Below, one piece after another: positions 36,164 to 46,198 of a stretch of DNA of 64,000 nucleotides. This stretch comes from CALBPI01 sp039814545 (GTDB taxonomy: Bacteria; Pseudomonadota; Gammaproteobacteria; Steroidobacterales; Woeseiaceae). The stretch lies in NCBI GenBank assembly GCA_039814545.1, contig JBCCBB010000003.1, forward strand, positions 66,831 through 130,830. Direction: 5' to 3'. The translations under genes were made by a program, and so were the position numbers. Numbering within the stretch: position 1 is the first letter of the stretch; every line of letters starts with the position of its first letter. The notes under the pieces were generated by a model. It saw only the letters and a list, made by a program, of their open reading frames with translations, ran no database searches and had not been told where the DNA came from.

Positions 36164-36309
36164 GCGTTGACTGGTGTCGCTGGGCCTTTGCCTGCTCTGG
36201 CGACCCTTGCGGTCTCGGTCGTTTGTGGCGCAGAGTCTGGCTAGAGCTAAACGGTCTCGGGCGCAACGGCGTCTAAACGTGGTACCTACCCAATCCAGGA
36301 GTTCGAAGC

Positions 36310-37077
36310 ATGGCTAGTGTGGCAACTATTCGTAAGATCGCTGCAGCGAAATCAGTGTTTTGCAGCGGTGCGCTTGCCGTCTGCGTGACGGGTGTTTTGG
36401 CAATGGACGCACAAGCTGATTCAAGCGACGACTGCAAAGCATCCCGGGAAATCTCAGAGGAGCTAATCCTGAATGGTATCCGCGAAATCTCGGTCGAGGC
36501 CGGCGCGGGTAAGCTCGTTGTCCGCGGCAAGTCCGGTCTCACTACCGCGCGAATAGACGGTCTCGCCTGCGCAAAGCGCGAGGGCGACCTCGACGAATTC
36601 GCTGTGAAGTCGCGACGGGACGGCGAAACGCTGGTCCTCGAAACCGTCATCCCCGGCCCGGGCCTGATCAATTTTGGTAGTAGCAACGCCAAGCTCGACC
36701 TCGAGATCCACGTCCCGGCTGACTACGCCATCCGGATCGACGACACCAGTGGCTCACTGGTGGTCGAGGGTGTCGCTTCGGTCGAGATCACCGACAACTC
36801 AGGGTCGATTTCCGTTCAGGATGTGCCGGGTCTTGTGCACATCCTCGATGACGGTAGTGGCAGCATCACAGTCAGCCGTGCTGGCGGCGTTCGCATCGAT
36901 GAGGACGGCTCAGGCTCGATCACGGCTTCTGACATCAGAGAAGACGTGTACATCGGCCGCGACGGGTCTGGGAGCATCTCCGCAGACACCGTCGGTGGCA
37001 GTTTCACGGTGGCGCGAGATGGCAGTGGCAGCGTGCGGCACAGCAATGTGGTCGGGGAAGTGCGCATCGACGACTAG
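36310..37077 (+). CDS. secreted DUF4097-like beta-solenoid protein
   Basis: 255 residues with a signal peptide ending AQA|DSS. The C-terminal half repeats a unit of about 18-20 residues with core DGSGSI (DDGSGSITVS, DEDGSGSITAS, GRDGSGSISAD, ARDGSGSVRHS), typical of the DUF4097/adhesin-like beta-solenoid. A pair of cysteines (DDCKAS, GLACAK) may form a disulfide. Probably periplasmic or surface-bound; role unknown. Confidence 0.7.
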   Translation: MASVATIRKIAAAKSVFCSGALAVCVTGVLAMDAQADSSDDCKASREISEELILNGIREISVEAGAGKLVVRGKSGLTTARIDGLACAKREGDLDEFAVKSRRDGETLVLETVIPGPGLINFGSSNAKLDLEIHVPADYAIRIDDTSGSLVVEGVASVEITDNSGSISVQDVPGLVHILDDGSGSITVSRAGGVRIDEDGSGSITASDIREDVYIGRDGSGSISADTVGGSFTVARDGSGSVRHSNVVGEVRIDD

Positions 37078-37145
37078 CGGGCTCGACGGCGTGGTTCCGC
37101 AATTCTCCTTGGTAGCGTGCCTGGCGACGCTTGCAGGAGATGCGA

Positions 37146-37352
37146 ATGGCGTCTGAGTGCGAATGGGTTCGGATTGAACGCCAGTTGGATGCGCCGATTG
37201 TGACCATCTGGCGGATGTGGACGGATCCCGCGTTGTTTGCCAGTTGGTATGGACCAAACGGGGCGCGGGTCGAGATTCGCGTCATGGACGCCGTGGTTGG
37301 CGGCCAAGCTCGCTGGCGGCTAGTTGAATACAGCGTTATCGCGGCCAGCTAG
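37146..37352 (+). pseudogene. N-terminal stub of an AHSA1/SRPBCC-family protein
   Basis: From ATG 37146 the product reads IERQLDAPIVTIWRMWTDPA then FASWYGPNGARVEIRVMDA, the clear N-terminus of an AHSA1-type protein (usually about 140-160 residues). After VVGGQARWRL it runs into a TAG at 37350 and overlaps the 3' end of the opposing YcaQ-like gene. About the last 85 residues are missing, so it is probably a truncated remnant. Confidence 0.65.
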
Positions 37353-38505
37353 ACGCGCTTTCAACACCCACAAAACGGCCCAGCCGATCGATTTCCGCTT
37401 GTAGACGTGCGTAGCGGGATTCCGACCACTTGAACTTTGCCTCTGGCCAGAGGTTTAGGAGGTGCAACATGCCGGCCTTGCGATCCGCTTTCAATTCAAT
37501 ACGACCGACAAATCGATCGCCTTCCAACAAGGGATACACGTAGTACCCCCAGCGCCGCTTGTTGGCCGGGACAAACATCTCTACCCGGTACTCAAATCCA
37601 AAGAGTCGCGCCAGGCGCGTGCGGTCGCGCACCAGAGGATCAAAGGGATTCAGGATGCGCAGGCGTCCGGTGGGAGAGGGTAGTTGTTTCAGCCGCGCCT
37701 CGATATTCGCGGGCGCGATGCAGCGCTGCCAGTTCCCGTCCGCGCGTTGTATCCCGACCTCGGTCAGGTGCCTTCGATGTATCGCAACCCACGCTTTTGT
37801 TTCCGCGTTGTCGGTTGCGTCCCAAAAGCGCTGAATGTCACCTTCGGTACCAAATGCCAACCGTTCCAGTGCGGACCGACACAGCCAATCGACCTGTTCG
37901 TCGTCGCGGAGAGCGGCGTCCCTAAGACTGTCCGGGATCACCCGTTCGGTAAGATCGTAGTACTTGATGAAGTTCTCGCGATGGGAAGTGGTGAGTGTGC
38001 CGGCGTACCACAAGTACTCAAGCGCTCGCTTGTGCGGTGGGTGGGTCCATTCGCCCTTGATCCTTTTTGCCGTTGAATCGAAGTCCTTCGTACTCAGCGG
38101 ACCCTCTTTCTCGATACGCCTTCTCACCGTCTCATGGTGCTCATTGCCCGCGTCGTCGACGTGCCAGCCACGGCGTTTGAGCGTTGCGCCCAATCGCTCG
38201 AATTGACGGCGCCACATCGGAAAGAAGTCCATGGGTATGACTGAGGCGTCGTGCGTGAAGTGCTCGAAGACACGTCGATCGTCTGCGAGATGCTTATCCA
38301 GCATTGGCTCACGGTAATTCTGGTTGCGGCTCCAGAGGATGTGATGATGCGCGCGTGCCACGACCTGAACGGTGTCCAACTGCACAAAGCCGAGCTGCTT
38401 GATGATGCCGTCGAGATCGAGAGGCCCGGTTGGTGGGGCTAACAAGCCCTGTGCATGCAGAAGGAGGCGACGAGCGAGTCGATTGTGGATTCTTAGTGGT
38501 TGCAC
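37336..38505 (-). CDS. YcaQ/AlkX-type DNA glycosylase (HTH_42 family)
   Basis: 389 residues from GTG 38505, with no strong ribosome site. The HTH_42 family is shown by LGFVQLDTVQVVARAHH near residue 40, with the catalytic QxD motif (QLD) of YcaQ/AlkX, HLADDRRVFEHFTHDASVIP near 85, and LRILNPFDPLVRDR near 290. Family members unhook interstrand DNA crosslinks or remove alkylated bases. The QxD rather than QxQ form places it with YcaQ rather than AlkZ. Cytoplasmic. Confidence 0.85.
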   Translation of the reverse strand: MQPLRIHNRLARRLLLHAQGLLAPPTGPLDLDGIIKQLGFVQLDTVQVVARAHHHILWSRNQNYREPMLDKHLADDRRVFEHFTHDASVIPMDFFPMWRRQFERLGATLKRRGWHVDDAGNEHHETVRRRIEKEGPLSTKDFDSTAKRIKGEWTHPPHKRALEYLWYAGTLTTSHRENFIKYYDLTERVIPDSLRDAALRDDEQVDWLCRSALERLAFGTEGDIQRFWDATDNAETKAWVAIHRRHLTEVGIQRADGNWQRCIAPANIEARLKQLPSPTGRLRILNPFDPLVRDRTRLARLFGFEYRVEMFVPANKRRWGYYVYPLLEGDRFVGRIELKADRKAGMLHLLNLWPEAKFKWSESRYARLQAEIDRLGRFVGVESASSWPR

Positions 38506-38604
38506 GTGGTGTTTCTAAATCATGTGCCACGCTGAAGTGTAGATGGTTTGGACAGATTCAATAGCTTGCGGATGTTCTTTGCAAGTCACCGGTCAGACGC
38601 GTGT

Positions 38605-39540
38605 TCAGTTCCGCGTGTGGCACCGCAACCACTCGCTAACCCTCGCGCGAACCCGCCCAACGCTTGCTTTGGAGCTCCCGGTCCAGTGGTGATCCAGGCC
38701 TTCGATGAGTTCAAGATGCAGGAGCGCGGACGCGCTCTTGTAGTACGGCTTGAGAGACGCGTGTATTTGCACAGAACTCTCGTATGAAATGAGCTCATCG
38801 TCCTTGCCATGGATCAGCAGCAGCGACGGCATCGAATTTGCGCTAGCGATTTCCTCGGCTCGACGTACAGCGTCTGTCTGGTCTGCAATCTTCTCTGCCT
38901 CCGACGACCAAGCATAGTCTTGCGAGACTGCGGATTCGTACGCACTTACGCCGCCCCTAAGGCCGTTCGGCGCATTGAGCACGATTGCGTCTCGCACCCG
39001 TACTTTGTTCTCCGCCAACGTCAGTAAGACAGCTGCACCGCCCGCTGAGAAACCAAATAGCGACACTTCCTCGCCCCAGTCCTCGCCGAGCTTTGCCTCC
39101 AGTGCTTTGATGACCGCAGGCAGCTCATCTACCGCGCCGGTCACAACGGGGGCGAAAACCTCGAGGCCATAGTCCCGTTGCTGCCGTCTCGCGAGTTCGG
39201 CGAGACCGCCTTGTGGTGTACGTTCGCCGAACAATGGGAGGTCTAGGTAAATTTTCGCGGCTGGTACGTCATCCAACGGCAAAGCGCTCATAAGTGCATG
39301 CTTGTCGCCGGGTGAACCGAAGCCATGCCAAAGCACAACCGGTGGCATTGACATACGCGCTGGAACTCTTAGGAGTGCCGGCACAGCTGCGAGCGTCACC
39401 GGTTCAACTGTCGCCGCATCCACACCCGACACAACTGGACGTTCGCACTTCCCAGACTCTTCGACCGCATCACTAGATGTGGTCTCGAGGCACATCAAAA
39501 AGCCCAAACAAGCGATAGCCAAGGCCGTCGCTTTGCTCAT
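38605..39540 (-). CDS. secreted alpha/beta-hydrolase (esterase-like)
   Basis: 311 residues, with GAGAGGTG upstream of ATG 39540. Signal peptide MSKATALAIACLGFLMCLE. Oxyanion region VVLWHGFGSPGD near residue 70, nucleophile GFSAGGAA near 165, acid IHGKDDELIS, His in GLDHHWTGS near 290. It follows the DUF1254 gene by 69 bases on the same strand, so it may be the last gene of the monooxygenase operon and hydrolyse esters made by it. That role is inference; the family also includes thioesterases and lipases. Confidence 0.75.
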   Translation of the reverse strand: MSKATALAIACLGFLMCLETTSSDAVEESGKCERPVVSGVDAATVEPVTLAAVPALLRVPARMSMPPVVLWHGFGSPGDKHALMSALPLDDVPAAKIYLDLPLFGERTPQGGLAELARRQQRDYGLEVFAPVVTGAVDELPAVIKALEAKLGEDWGEEVSLFGFSAGGAAVLLTLAENKVRVRDAIVLNAPNGLRGGVSAYESAVSQDYAWSSEAEKIADQTDAVRRAEEIASANSMPSLLLIHGKDDELISYESSVQIHASLKPYYKSASALLHLELIEGLDHHWTGSSKASVGRVRARVSEWLRCHTRN

Positions 39541-39609
39541 GACACACCTCTCATTTTTTGGCAGTGCCAGACACGTGGCCCATGTTGCTACACAAAAATC
39601 TGTGGACGG

Positions 39610-41010
39610 TTAGGCTGGTTTTCGAATTAAGGGGGGCGGTACCCACAGTCTGTCTAGAATCGACTGGCCAGGTAGGTAGGCCCGAAAGACACACTTGAAA
39701 TGCGCATCAGGCGTTGGCATCCAAACATCTGAAGCGTTGTTTGGTCGTTTGCGTTGAAACGCGAACACTATTGAGCCGTCTGGTTGGAATGAAAGATCGT
39801 CACTATGAGAGTTGATTGCATACCGGTTTAGTTCGTTCTCGTAGAAGTAAAAGCGCTGATCAGCTGAGGTTGCGTACATGCTGATAGACCAGAACGCCTT
39901 TGTAGGGACACCCTCGGCAGGGAGCACCATACGATATACCTGGTTGCCGTCGAGTAGAGCACCTGAGTCATCCGTAGTACTCCTAAAATAGACCGCTTCT
40001 TCCGCTGTGAGCGCGCCAAACCCTGTTAAGGCAGTACCCGCACGAACCTCATCATTCGTGCCGAAAGCGCCGAGGATTGGCGGTGGCGTAGTCCAACCGG
40101 TCTGTGTTTTCTCGAATGCTTCGACTTGGGATGAGATCCGACCCTCGATCTCTGTCACCCCTCGCGTCCATATTCGTTTCTTGAGTGCGGGCAGATACTT
40201 GAATGTATCTAGGTCGCCGGGCGAAATTCCAAAGTCCTCAAACGCCACGGCACGCGCTGTGTGTGCAGCGTCCTGGTTTCTTCCCAAGATTTCATTTGTC
40301 AGAGCGAGGAAATTGCCCGCATCCGGTCGTTCAGATGGTGTTGTCAAGAACGGCCTTGTCGTTCCACTGGGATGCACGGGTCGAACTCTGATTTGCGACT
40401 GAACGGATCGAGCGTCGTCGAGATCTTTCGCGCCCGCGACGAAGATTCGGCCTAACATCCAGACATCGTTTGCCTCAAGTCGGATCAATTCAGCGTCTTG
40501 CGGGACATCTACCGACTGTCCTGGCCCAATGATCCAGAACCGTCCGCCGCGTCCTTCCGTCGCTCTGGAGCCGATATAGGCGACCAGATCATTGAAAGGA
40601 TCCATAAATGCTATTGAGACATACCTGTCGCGCGAGTCAGGAGCAAAGAGTTCTACCGGCCCCGCCGAAAGATCGAGCACTGCTGAAGTATAGAGTGTGT
40701 CGTTGTTGGGAGTCGTAATGGCGCGCGACGAGGCGTCGCTCAACTCGCGATTGTGCAGTTCGCGATTAACCAGTGGCCCGCCGCCCCAGTCCGGATACTG
40801 TGACTTCGCCGGCTGAGACTCGAAGAGCCGGGTGCCCGGAACCTGACCCGACAGGATTTGAATTCTGCGGGCAAATTCATGAGGCCCAAAAGCGTATAGC
40901 AGCGGTGCTCGGACATCTTCTGCGATCGAGTAAATCTGGTAGAGTCCCGCGCCTCCGGAAAGCGCAGCCAATGCACCACCTCCGATTAATACTGATCTTC
41001 TGGAAATCAT
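39610..41010 (-). CDS. DUF1254/DUF1214 secreted protein (Tat-type signal)
   Basis: 466 residues. The N-terminus SRRSVLIGGGALAALSGGAG looks like a twin-arginine signal. The N-domain (NRELSDASSRAITTPNNDTLYTSAVLDL, given as SRAITTPNNDTLYTSA) is DUF1254 and the C-domain (YRMVLPAEGVPTKAFWSISM) is DUF1214. These proteins have no proven function but recur with degradation genes for alkyl and aromatic compounds. It lies 18 bases after the SDR gene and shares its operon. AT-richer codons than the genes left of 38 kb. Confidence 0.8.
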   Translation of the reverse strand: MISRRSVLIGGGALAALSGGAGLYQIYSIAEDVRAPLLYAFGPHEFARRIQILSGQVPGTRLFESQPAKSQYPDWGGGPLVNRELHNRELSDASSRAITTPNNDTLYTSAVLDLSAGPVELFAPDSRDRYVSIAFMDPFNDLVAYIGSRATEGRGGRFWIIGPGQSVDVPQDAELIRLEANDVWMLGRIFVAGAKDLDDARSVQSQIRVRPVHPSGTTRPFLTTPSERPDAGNFLALTNEILGRNQDAAHTARAVAFEDFGISPGDLDTFKYLPALKKRIWTRGVTEIEGRISSQVEAFEKTQTGWTTPPPILGAFGTNDEVRAGTALTGFGALTAEEAVYFRSTTDDSGALLDGNQVYRMVLPAEGVPTKAFWSISMYATSADQRFYFYENELNRYAINSHSDDLSFQPDGSIVFAFQRKRPNNASDVWMPTPDAHFKCVFRAYLPGQSILDRLWVPPPLIRKPA

Positions 41011-41028
41011 TGATTTGTCCTCCGCTCT

Positions 41029-41883
41029 CTAGTGCTCGTATAGGAGTTCTCGTTGCAGGCGTCTGTTTAGAATTTTTAAATACGTTGCTGGAAACATGCG
41101 GACTACTCTGTCGAGAAGTCGCGCTTGTCGCGTAACGATGATCCGGCTCTTGCCCCGCGCGACGCCAGCTAGGATGTCCTGCGCCGCTTTCTTGGCAGGG
41201 TAGGTCAGGAGTTTGTTTTCGTAGAGTGCCAGCTGTCTTTGACGAAGCGCTTGTACCTCTGGAGTGGCACCTGAAGACTCATCATCATTGGCGCTCGCAA
41301 TGTTGGTTTTTACGCCGCCTGGATGAACACAAATGACCTGCACTGTACGACCCCGCAAGAGAGCATCAGCTCGTAATGCCTCGGTGAGACCGCGGACGCC
41401 AAATTTGGTCGCGCAGTAAATTGGCAATCCTGGCATCGCGGCAAATCCATTCAAACTCGAGATGTTTACCAGTTTGCCTTCGCCAGACTCTTCAAGACTG
41501 GGTAGGAATGCTCTCGACCCGTGTAAGACACCGAGCAGATTGATATCGATGATGCGTTGAATTAGCGCGTCGGACATTTCGTTCAGCTCACCGACTCCAG
41601 AGATACCAGCATTGTTGTAGAGTTGGTGGACAGAGCCGAAGAGGGCTTCGACTGTCTTCGCGTATTGATAGATCTTGGCGTGGTCGGCCACATCCAAGTG
41701 CGCAGAGTGGACGACTGCACCAAGACTTCTCGCGTCTTGTGTTGTTTCGGCGAGCTTATCAACGTCAATGTCGGACAACGCCAGATTGGCTCCACATCGA
41801 GCCAGTTCAAGTGCCAATGCACGCCCAATACCGCCAGCAGAGCCTGTAATAACGCAGGTCTTGCCCTTAAACACGTGTCTCAT
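41029..41883 (-). CDS. short-chain dehydrogenase/reductase
   Basis: 284 residues. Classical SDR: TGSAGGIG nucleotide loop near residue 13, NNAG near 90, catalytic Ser in VNISSLNG, YCATK with Tyr and Lys near 157-161, and HPGGVKTNIA after it. Likely NAD(P)-dependent oxidation or reduction of a hydroxyl/keto group, with SDR relatives found next to EthA-like monooxygenases. The start overlaps the monooxygenase stop by 4 bases (ATGA), so the two are coupled. Confidence 0.88.
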   Translation of the reverse strand: MRHVFKGKTCVITGSAGGIGRALALELARCGANLALSDIDVDKLAETTQDARSLGAVVHSAHLDVADHAKIYQYAKTVEALFGSVHQLYNNAGISGVGELNEMSDALIQRIIDINLLGVLHGSRAFLPSLEESGEGKLVNISSLNGFAAMPGLPIYCATKFGVRGLTEALRADALLRGRTVQVICVHPGGVKTNIASANDDESSGATPEVQALRQRQLALYENKLLTYPAKKAAQDILAGVARGKSRIIVTRQARLLDRVVRMFPATYLKILNRRLQRELLYEH

Positions 41884-43376
41884 GGTAGTGACGCCGAATT
41901 GGAAGTCTTGGAGTCTTTCGCGGAGCCCAAAACAAGGGCGGGATCCAGCACAGGTCGGTTCTTAAGCGACCGCCGATCGGCCATATAGTCGAGCGTCATT
42001 TCCCACGGATAATCGACGCCCTGCTTCGGAAGCTCATCGAGGGCGCGAAGGACATAGCCGGCACGAAAATCAAGCAGAGGTCTTGTATTCGTACCACCGC
42101 CGGGGGCGACGGGTACACAAGTGGATTTACCCTCACTGTCCATCGCCGTGATCAGATTGCAAAGGTATCTGCAGAGGATATCGACTTTGAGCGTCCACGA
42201 TGAGTTTGTATACCCTATCGCGAATGCAAAATTGGGTACGTCGTTCAGCATCATCCCGCGAAACACCAGTGCGGAAGGAATGTGGACGATCTCACCATCG
42301 ATAGAGAGCGGGATGTTGTCGAACAGCTTCAACTTCAGTCCCGTTGCGACGATTACTGCATCAGCTAGCACCAGTTTGCCGGATTTCATGCGAATGCCAT
42401 TTGATTCAAACCGATCAATCTCTCCGGTCTCTATCGTTGCGCTCCCGTTGCTCAATGCTTCGAAAAAGTCACCATCGGGCGCCGCGCACAAGCGCTGATC
42501 CCAGGGTTTGTAGGGCGGATTGAAGTGGATATCGACTGGGTAGCTATCTGGCAGCAGCTTGGTATTCGCCCTACGAATAAGGCGCTTCGCACAACTTGGG
42601 TATCTTTGGCAAAAGACGTAGAAATAGCGCTGCAAGCGTGTGTTCTTCCATCGCATGATGGCGTGGACATAGTGCGCAGGTAAAAAAGTAGTCAGGAACT
42701 TTGCGAGACCATCCTGTTTTGGACGTGGAAGGACATAGCTCGGTGTACGTTGAATCTGAGTCACATGTGCTGCTGTCTTTGCCATAGCTGGTAGGAGCGT
42801 GACTGCTGTGGCGCCGCTACCGATGATCGCAACGCGTTTACCGGAGTAGTCAAAGTCGGCGGGCCAAAATTGGGGCTGAATTAAGTCACCGAGAAAGCGG
42901 TTTTCGCCGTGGAACTCAGGGCGAAACGCCGCCTCGTAATCGTAGTAGCCAGTCGCAGAGAAAACCCAACGACACTTGGCGCGGATCAGACCTGACGGAC
43001 CTTGGACGGCGAGCGTCCAAATAGCCGTGTCACTATCCCAGTCGGCGGTGATAACACTGTGCTTGTAGTGGATTTTGTTGTTGATGTGGTGCTCATCCAC
43101 GGTTTCACGAAGATAGTCCATTATTTCTTTCGCTGACGCGATCGAGGTTGAACTCGCCCAAGGCTTGAAATCATATGAAAATGTATGAAGGTCGGAGTCG
43201 GAGCGAATTCCCGGGTACTTAAACAGATCCCAGGTCCCGCCGAGGCTCTCGCGAGCCTCAAGGATTGCGAATGTTTTTTGGGGCAGCTCGCGGGTCAAGT
43301 GGCAAGCGCATCCTATCCCAGAGATTCCTGCACCGATGATCAGAACATCAAACACAGTTGTATTGAGGCTTGTCAT
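41880..43376 (-). CDS. FAD-dependent Baeyer-Villiger-type monooxygenase (EthA-like)
   Basis: 498 residues. FAD-binding GAGISGIGCACHL at residue 15, second dinucleotide fold IIGSGATAVTL near 180, and the EthA-like SYDFKPW. The Baeyer-Villiger fingerprint FxGxxxHxxxWP reads FLGDLIQPQFWP near residue 160, with Gln in place of His. It would insert oxygen into ketones to give esters, if the Gln is tolerated. First gene of the series monooxygenase, SDR, DUF1254, esterase. Confidence 0.85.
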   Translation of the reverse strand: MTSLNTTVFDVLIIGAGISGIGCACHLTRELPQKTFAILEARESLGGTWDLFKYPGIRSDSDLHTFSYDFKPWASSTSIASAKEIMDYLRETVDEHHINNKIHYKHSVITADWDSDTAIWTLAVQGPSGLIRAKCRWVFSATGYYDYEAAFRPEFHGENRFLGDLIQPQFWPADFDYSGKRVAIIGSGATAVTLLPAMAKTAAHVTQIQRTPSYVLPRPKQDGLAKFLTTFLPAHYVHAIMRWKNTRLQRYFYVFCQRYPSCAKRLIRRANTKLLPDSYPVDIHFNPPYKPWDQRLCAAPDGDFFEALSNGSATIETGEIDRFESNGIRMKSGKLVLADAVIVATGLKLKLFDNIPLSIDGEIVHIPSALVFRGMMLNDVPNFAFAIGYTNSSWTLKVDILCRYLCNLITAMDSEGKSTCVPVAPGGGTNTRPLLDFRAGYVLRALDELPKQGVDYPWEMTLDYMADRRSLKNRPVLDPALVLGSAKDSKTSNSASLP

Positions 43377-43656
43377 ATTTGTGACTCTCTGCGGTTCCTG
43401 TGCGATTGCATGCTAAGTAAGAGACACTGATACGAAAGGGCGCGGAGCGACCTGGGTGCGTACATTCCCATAAGTGAGTTGCGATCATTTCTCTACGCAC
43501 GGGACGAAGACCGCCCCATACCGTTTCGCTATCGTCTGGAGGGCATAGGTATTTGCGGTCAAGGGTTGGAGCAGAATATCGTCCCGGCCGGTCCACCTCT
43601 GTTAGCACCATTGCGTAACGAGAAAGGGATGAGACCTGAAAGTGAGCAAGTCACCT

Positions 43657-46122
43657 TTAGAAGTTGTAACGGAACTCGACACCATAAGTCCTAGGTACCC
43701 CTGCGTAGCCGGCAACGCTTTGCAGCCCCGGCAGTTGAAACGTCTGGAGCAGAACTTCTTCGTCAAGAAGATTCTCACCGAAAAAGGAGAGAGACCATGT
43801 GTCGTTTGCGGACAGTATTGCTACGCGGCCTCCCACCATAATGAAGTCGCCTTGGCTGACATTTGATGCAGCGCCTGTCGCAGCGAGCGATTGCTCGGTG
43901 ACGAATCTCGAGTTGATATGGACTAGCCCGTCAATCGAGTTCAGTAGTGGCCATGCATAAGTAGCAGCTGCCGTAAGGGTCAGCTCCGGACTCCGTGCAA
44001 GTTGCTCACCGCCTTGAACGAGTGTTGTTCCGGTAACAATGTCCTCGGTGAGCTCGACGATGTTGTACGAGATACCCGACTGAATGGTTAGGCCATCTGT
44101 GGGTCTGGCAATGAGATCTAGTTCTGCACCGTAGCTTTCTGCCGGTGCGCTGAAGACAACAAAGTTATTCCCATTGAAGATCAGGTTCTGAAAACCTTCG
44201 ATGTTTTGGAAGTAAACCGCGCCGTTCAGCAGAACGGCACCATCTCCTAATGTAGAGTTAACGCCGAGCTCATAGGCGTCTGCTGTCTCTGCATCAAACT
44301 CAAGATCATCCGGACTGGGTGCGATGCCGTTTATGATGGAGTAGTTGAAAGAGGAACGTGCGAGGTTGAATCCGCCGGATTTGAAGCCTCGTGAGTAGCT
44401 CGCATACGATAGAAGTTCTTCGTTGAGCGCATAGGCGAGCTTCACTGTCCCGGACAGTTGGCTATCGTCGCGAGTTGCCCTTCCGGTTCCATTGGCTTCC
44501 GTATTCAAGGCGGGTGAGCAGACTAACGGGGCAACCGCACCAAGTAGGGGGAGGGCGGTTGGCGTCGCATTCAAGAAATCGCACCCCGAGGAGGTCGCAT
44601 TTAGATCGAAATCGAGTTCCTTCCTCTCATAGGTGAATCGAGCTCCCGTGGTGAGCACGAGGCGCTCATTGAGCGACCACTCGTTGTGAGTGAAGAGGGC
44701 GAGGGCTTGTGTGTCTACCTTAAAGTTATCCGCTTGTTGACCTTCACCATCCTGCACGGGCGGAATGAAGAAGCCAGCTTGAGCGGGGTTAGCTATCGCG
44801 AGGAAGGACGGCACACCTGGCAGTGTTCCGTAGACTTGAAATCCAGTTGGAGCCTGCGCGCTGCGCGTCGCTTGATTGTAGATGACGTCGACAAAACTGG
44901 AAGCGTCGGCTCCGCCGCGAATCGTATCCGTCAACTCGAGCTGCTGGTTGAGATAGAATCCTCCAACCAACCAGTTCAATCGCCCTGTGTCCCCTTGAAG
45001 GCGGAGTTCCTGCGTAAAGCTCTGATCCTGAGTTTCCAAACCGCCGCGGAAGGATCTGTCCAGCCCGGATCCGTCTACATCCTGGTCTCGTAGGACTTCC
45101 CAATTTCGATAGGCACTAATTGACGTGAGGTTTACGTCACCAACCGCTCTGTCATATTGAGCAGAAACGCCCCATTCATCGACCTGTTCGCGGTTTTGCC
45201 GGTTTGGAGACAGAGCTACCTCATAGTCCCCAATGTCTGGTGATGCGAAAGGTGTAACACCTTGCGACGCGGCAATCGCGCCAACGATCGGGGCGAGCGG
45301 ACCGGGATCAATAACCAGCGAAGCACAACATGCCTCGTCTGAAGATCCAACGTCTCCGATGATCCGAAGTGTAGAGACATCGCTATCATATTGTAGCTGG
45401 CCGCGAACCATGACTCGATCGATATCGTTGATATCCGAACCGGTGTTCACTTCGTGGATGTAGCCGTCTCGATTGCGAACCACCGCATCCAGTCTGGTGG
45501 ACCATTGATCACCCAATGGAAGATTGAGAGCGCCTTCCAGCTCCAAGGCCCCGTAGTTCCCCGTGTAGGCTGAAACATAGCCCTCGGTGTTGTTGCTCGG
45601 TGCCACGGTATTGATCGATACCGCACCGGAACTGGTGTTCCGACCAAACAGTGTGCCTTGCGGCCCACGCAAAACTTCGAGGCTGCTCAGCTCCGGGAGC
45701 TCTGAAAGTGCGATACCCGTGCGTGTTCGAAACACACCATCAATGAGCACGCCAACCGATGGTTCAAAGCCTGGATTGTTCGAGAGTGTCCCAATCCCAC
45801 GGATGGAGATCAGTGTGCCAGCCGCGGAACTCTCTGTTTGCGTGATCTGAACCGATGGTGCGAGCTGTTCGAGATCAGAAAGTGCTGTGACATTAGCATT
45901 CTCAAGTGTTTCGGCTGACAGCACATTGATGGATGCGGGAACATCTTGGACACTGACGTTTTCACGGCGTGTAGCGGTGACAGTAATCGTTTCGATAGCG
46001 TCTGCGGACGTGTCTTGAGCAAACGTCGGCGTTGTCATTATTGGTGACAGCAATGCTGCTACGGCAAGCCAAGCGGATGTTACGCGGCGCCGCCTGGAGC
46101 GTGGCATGGTTTCGTCGATCAT
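43657..46122 (-). CDS. TonB-dependent outer-membrane receptor
   Basis: 821 residues. Signal peptide ends TFA|QDT. The TonB-box region is ETITVTATRRE near residue 43; the plug domain follows (QDVPASINVLSAETL, ISIRGIG, LRGPQGTLFGRN); then a beta-barrel of about 600 residues ends YGVEFRYNF with the terminal Phe. Imports a bulky or scarce substrate using TonB energy. It is divergent from the alkylsulfatase with the twin-operator promoter between them, so the transported compound may be a sulfated or hydrophobic substrate of the island. Confidence 0.9.
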   Translation of the reverse strand: MIDETMPRSRRRRVTSAWLAVAALLSPIMTTPTFAQDTSADAIETITVTATRRENVSVQDVPASINVLSAETLENANVTALSDLEQLAPSVQITQTESSAAGTLISIRGIGTLSNNPGFEPSVGVLIDGVFRTRTGIALSELPELSSLEVLRGPQGTLFGRNTSSGAVSINTVAPSNNTEGYVSAYTGNYGALELEGALNLPLGDQWSTRLDAVVRNRDGYIHEVNTGSDINDIDRVMVRGQLQYDSDVSTLRIIGDVGSSDEACCASLVIDPGPLAPIVGAIAASQGVTPFASPDIGDYEVALSPNRQNREQVDEWGVSAQYDRAVGDVNLTSISAYRNWEVLRDQDVDGSGLDRSFRGGLETQDQSFTQELRLQGDTGRLNWLVGGFYLNQQLELTDTIRGGADASSFVDVIYNQATRSAQAPTGFQVYGTLPGVPSFLAIANPAQAGFFIPPVQDGEGQQADNFKVDTQALALFTHNEWSLNERLVLTTGARFTYERKELDFDLNATSSGCDFLNATPTALPLLGAVAPLVCSPALNTEANGTGRATRDDSQLSGTVKLAYALNEELLSYASYSRGFKSGGFNLARSSFNYSIINGIAPSPDDLEFDAETADAYELGVNSTLGDGAVLLNGAVYFQNIEGFQNLIFNGNNFVVFSAPAESYGAELDLIARPTDGLTIQSGISYNIVELTEDIVTGTTLVQGGEQLARSPELTLTAAATYAWPLLNSIDGLVHINSRFVTEQSLAATGAASNVSQGDFIMVGGRVAILSANDTWSLSFFGENLLDEEVLLQTFQLPGLQSVAGYAGVPRTYGVEFRYNF

Positions 46123-46198
46123 TCGGACCCCCCCGGTTTACGACTCGTTCTTGCACTTTTTTCGTGCTCAAAAGCGGCCGCGAACTCCTCGGCCAACA

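Noticed and set aside
43377..43656. Possible small gene upstream of the monooxygenase (minus-strand frame of 87 codons)
   Set aside because: It overlaps the monooxygenase start region, lacks a ribosome site, and the product resembles nothing. The stretch is probably the operon's promoter region.
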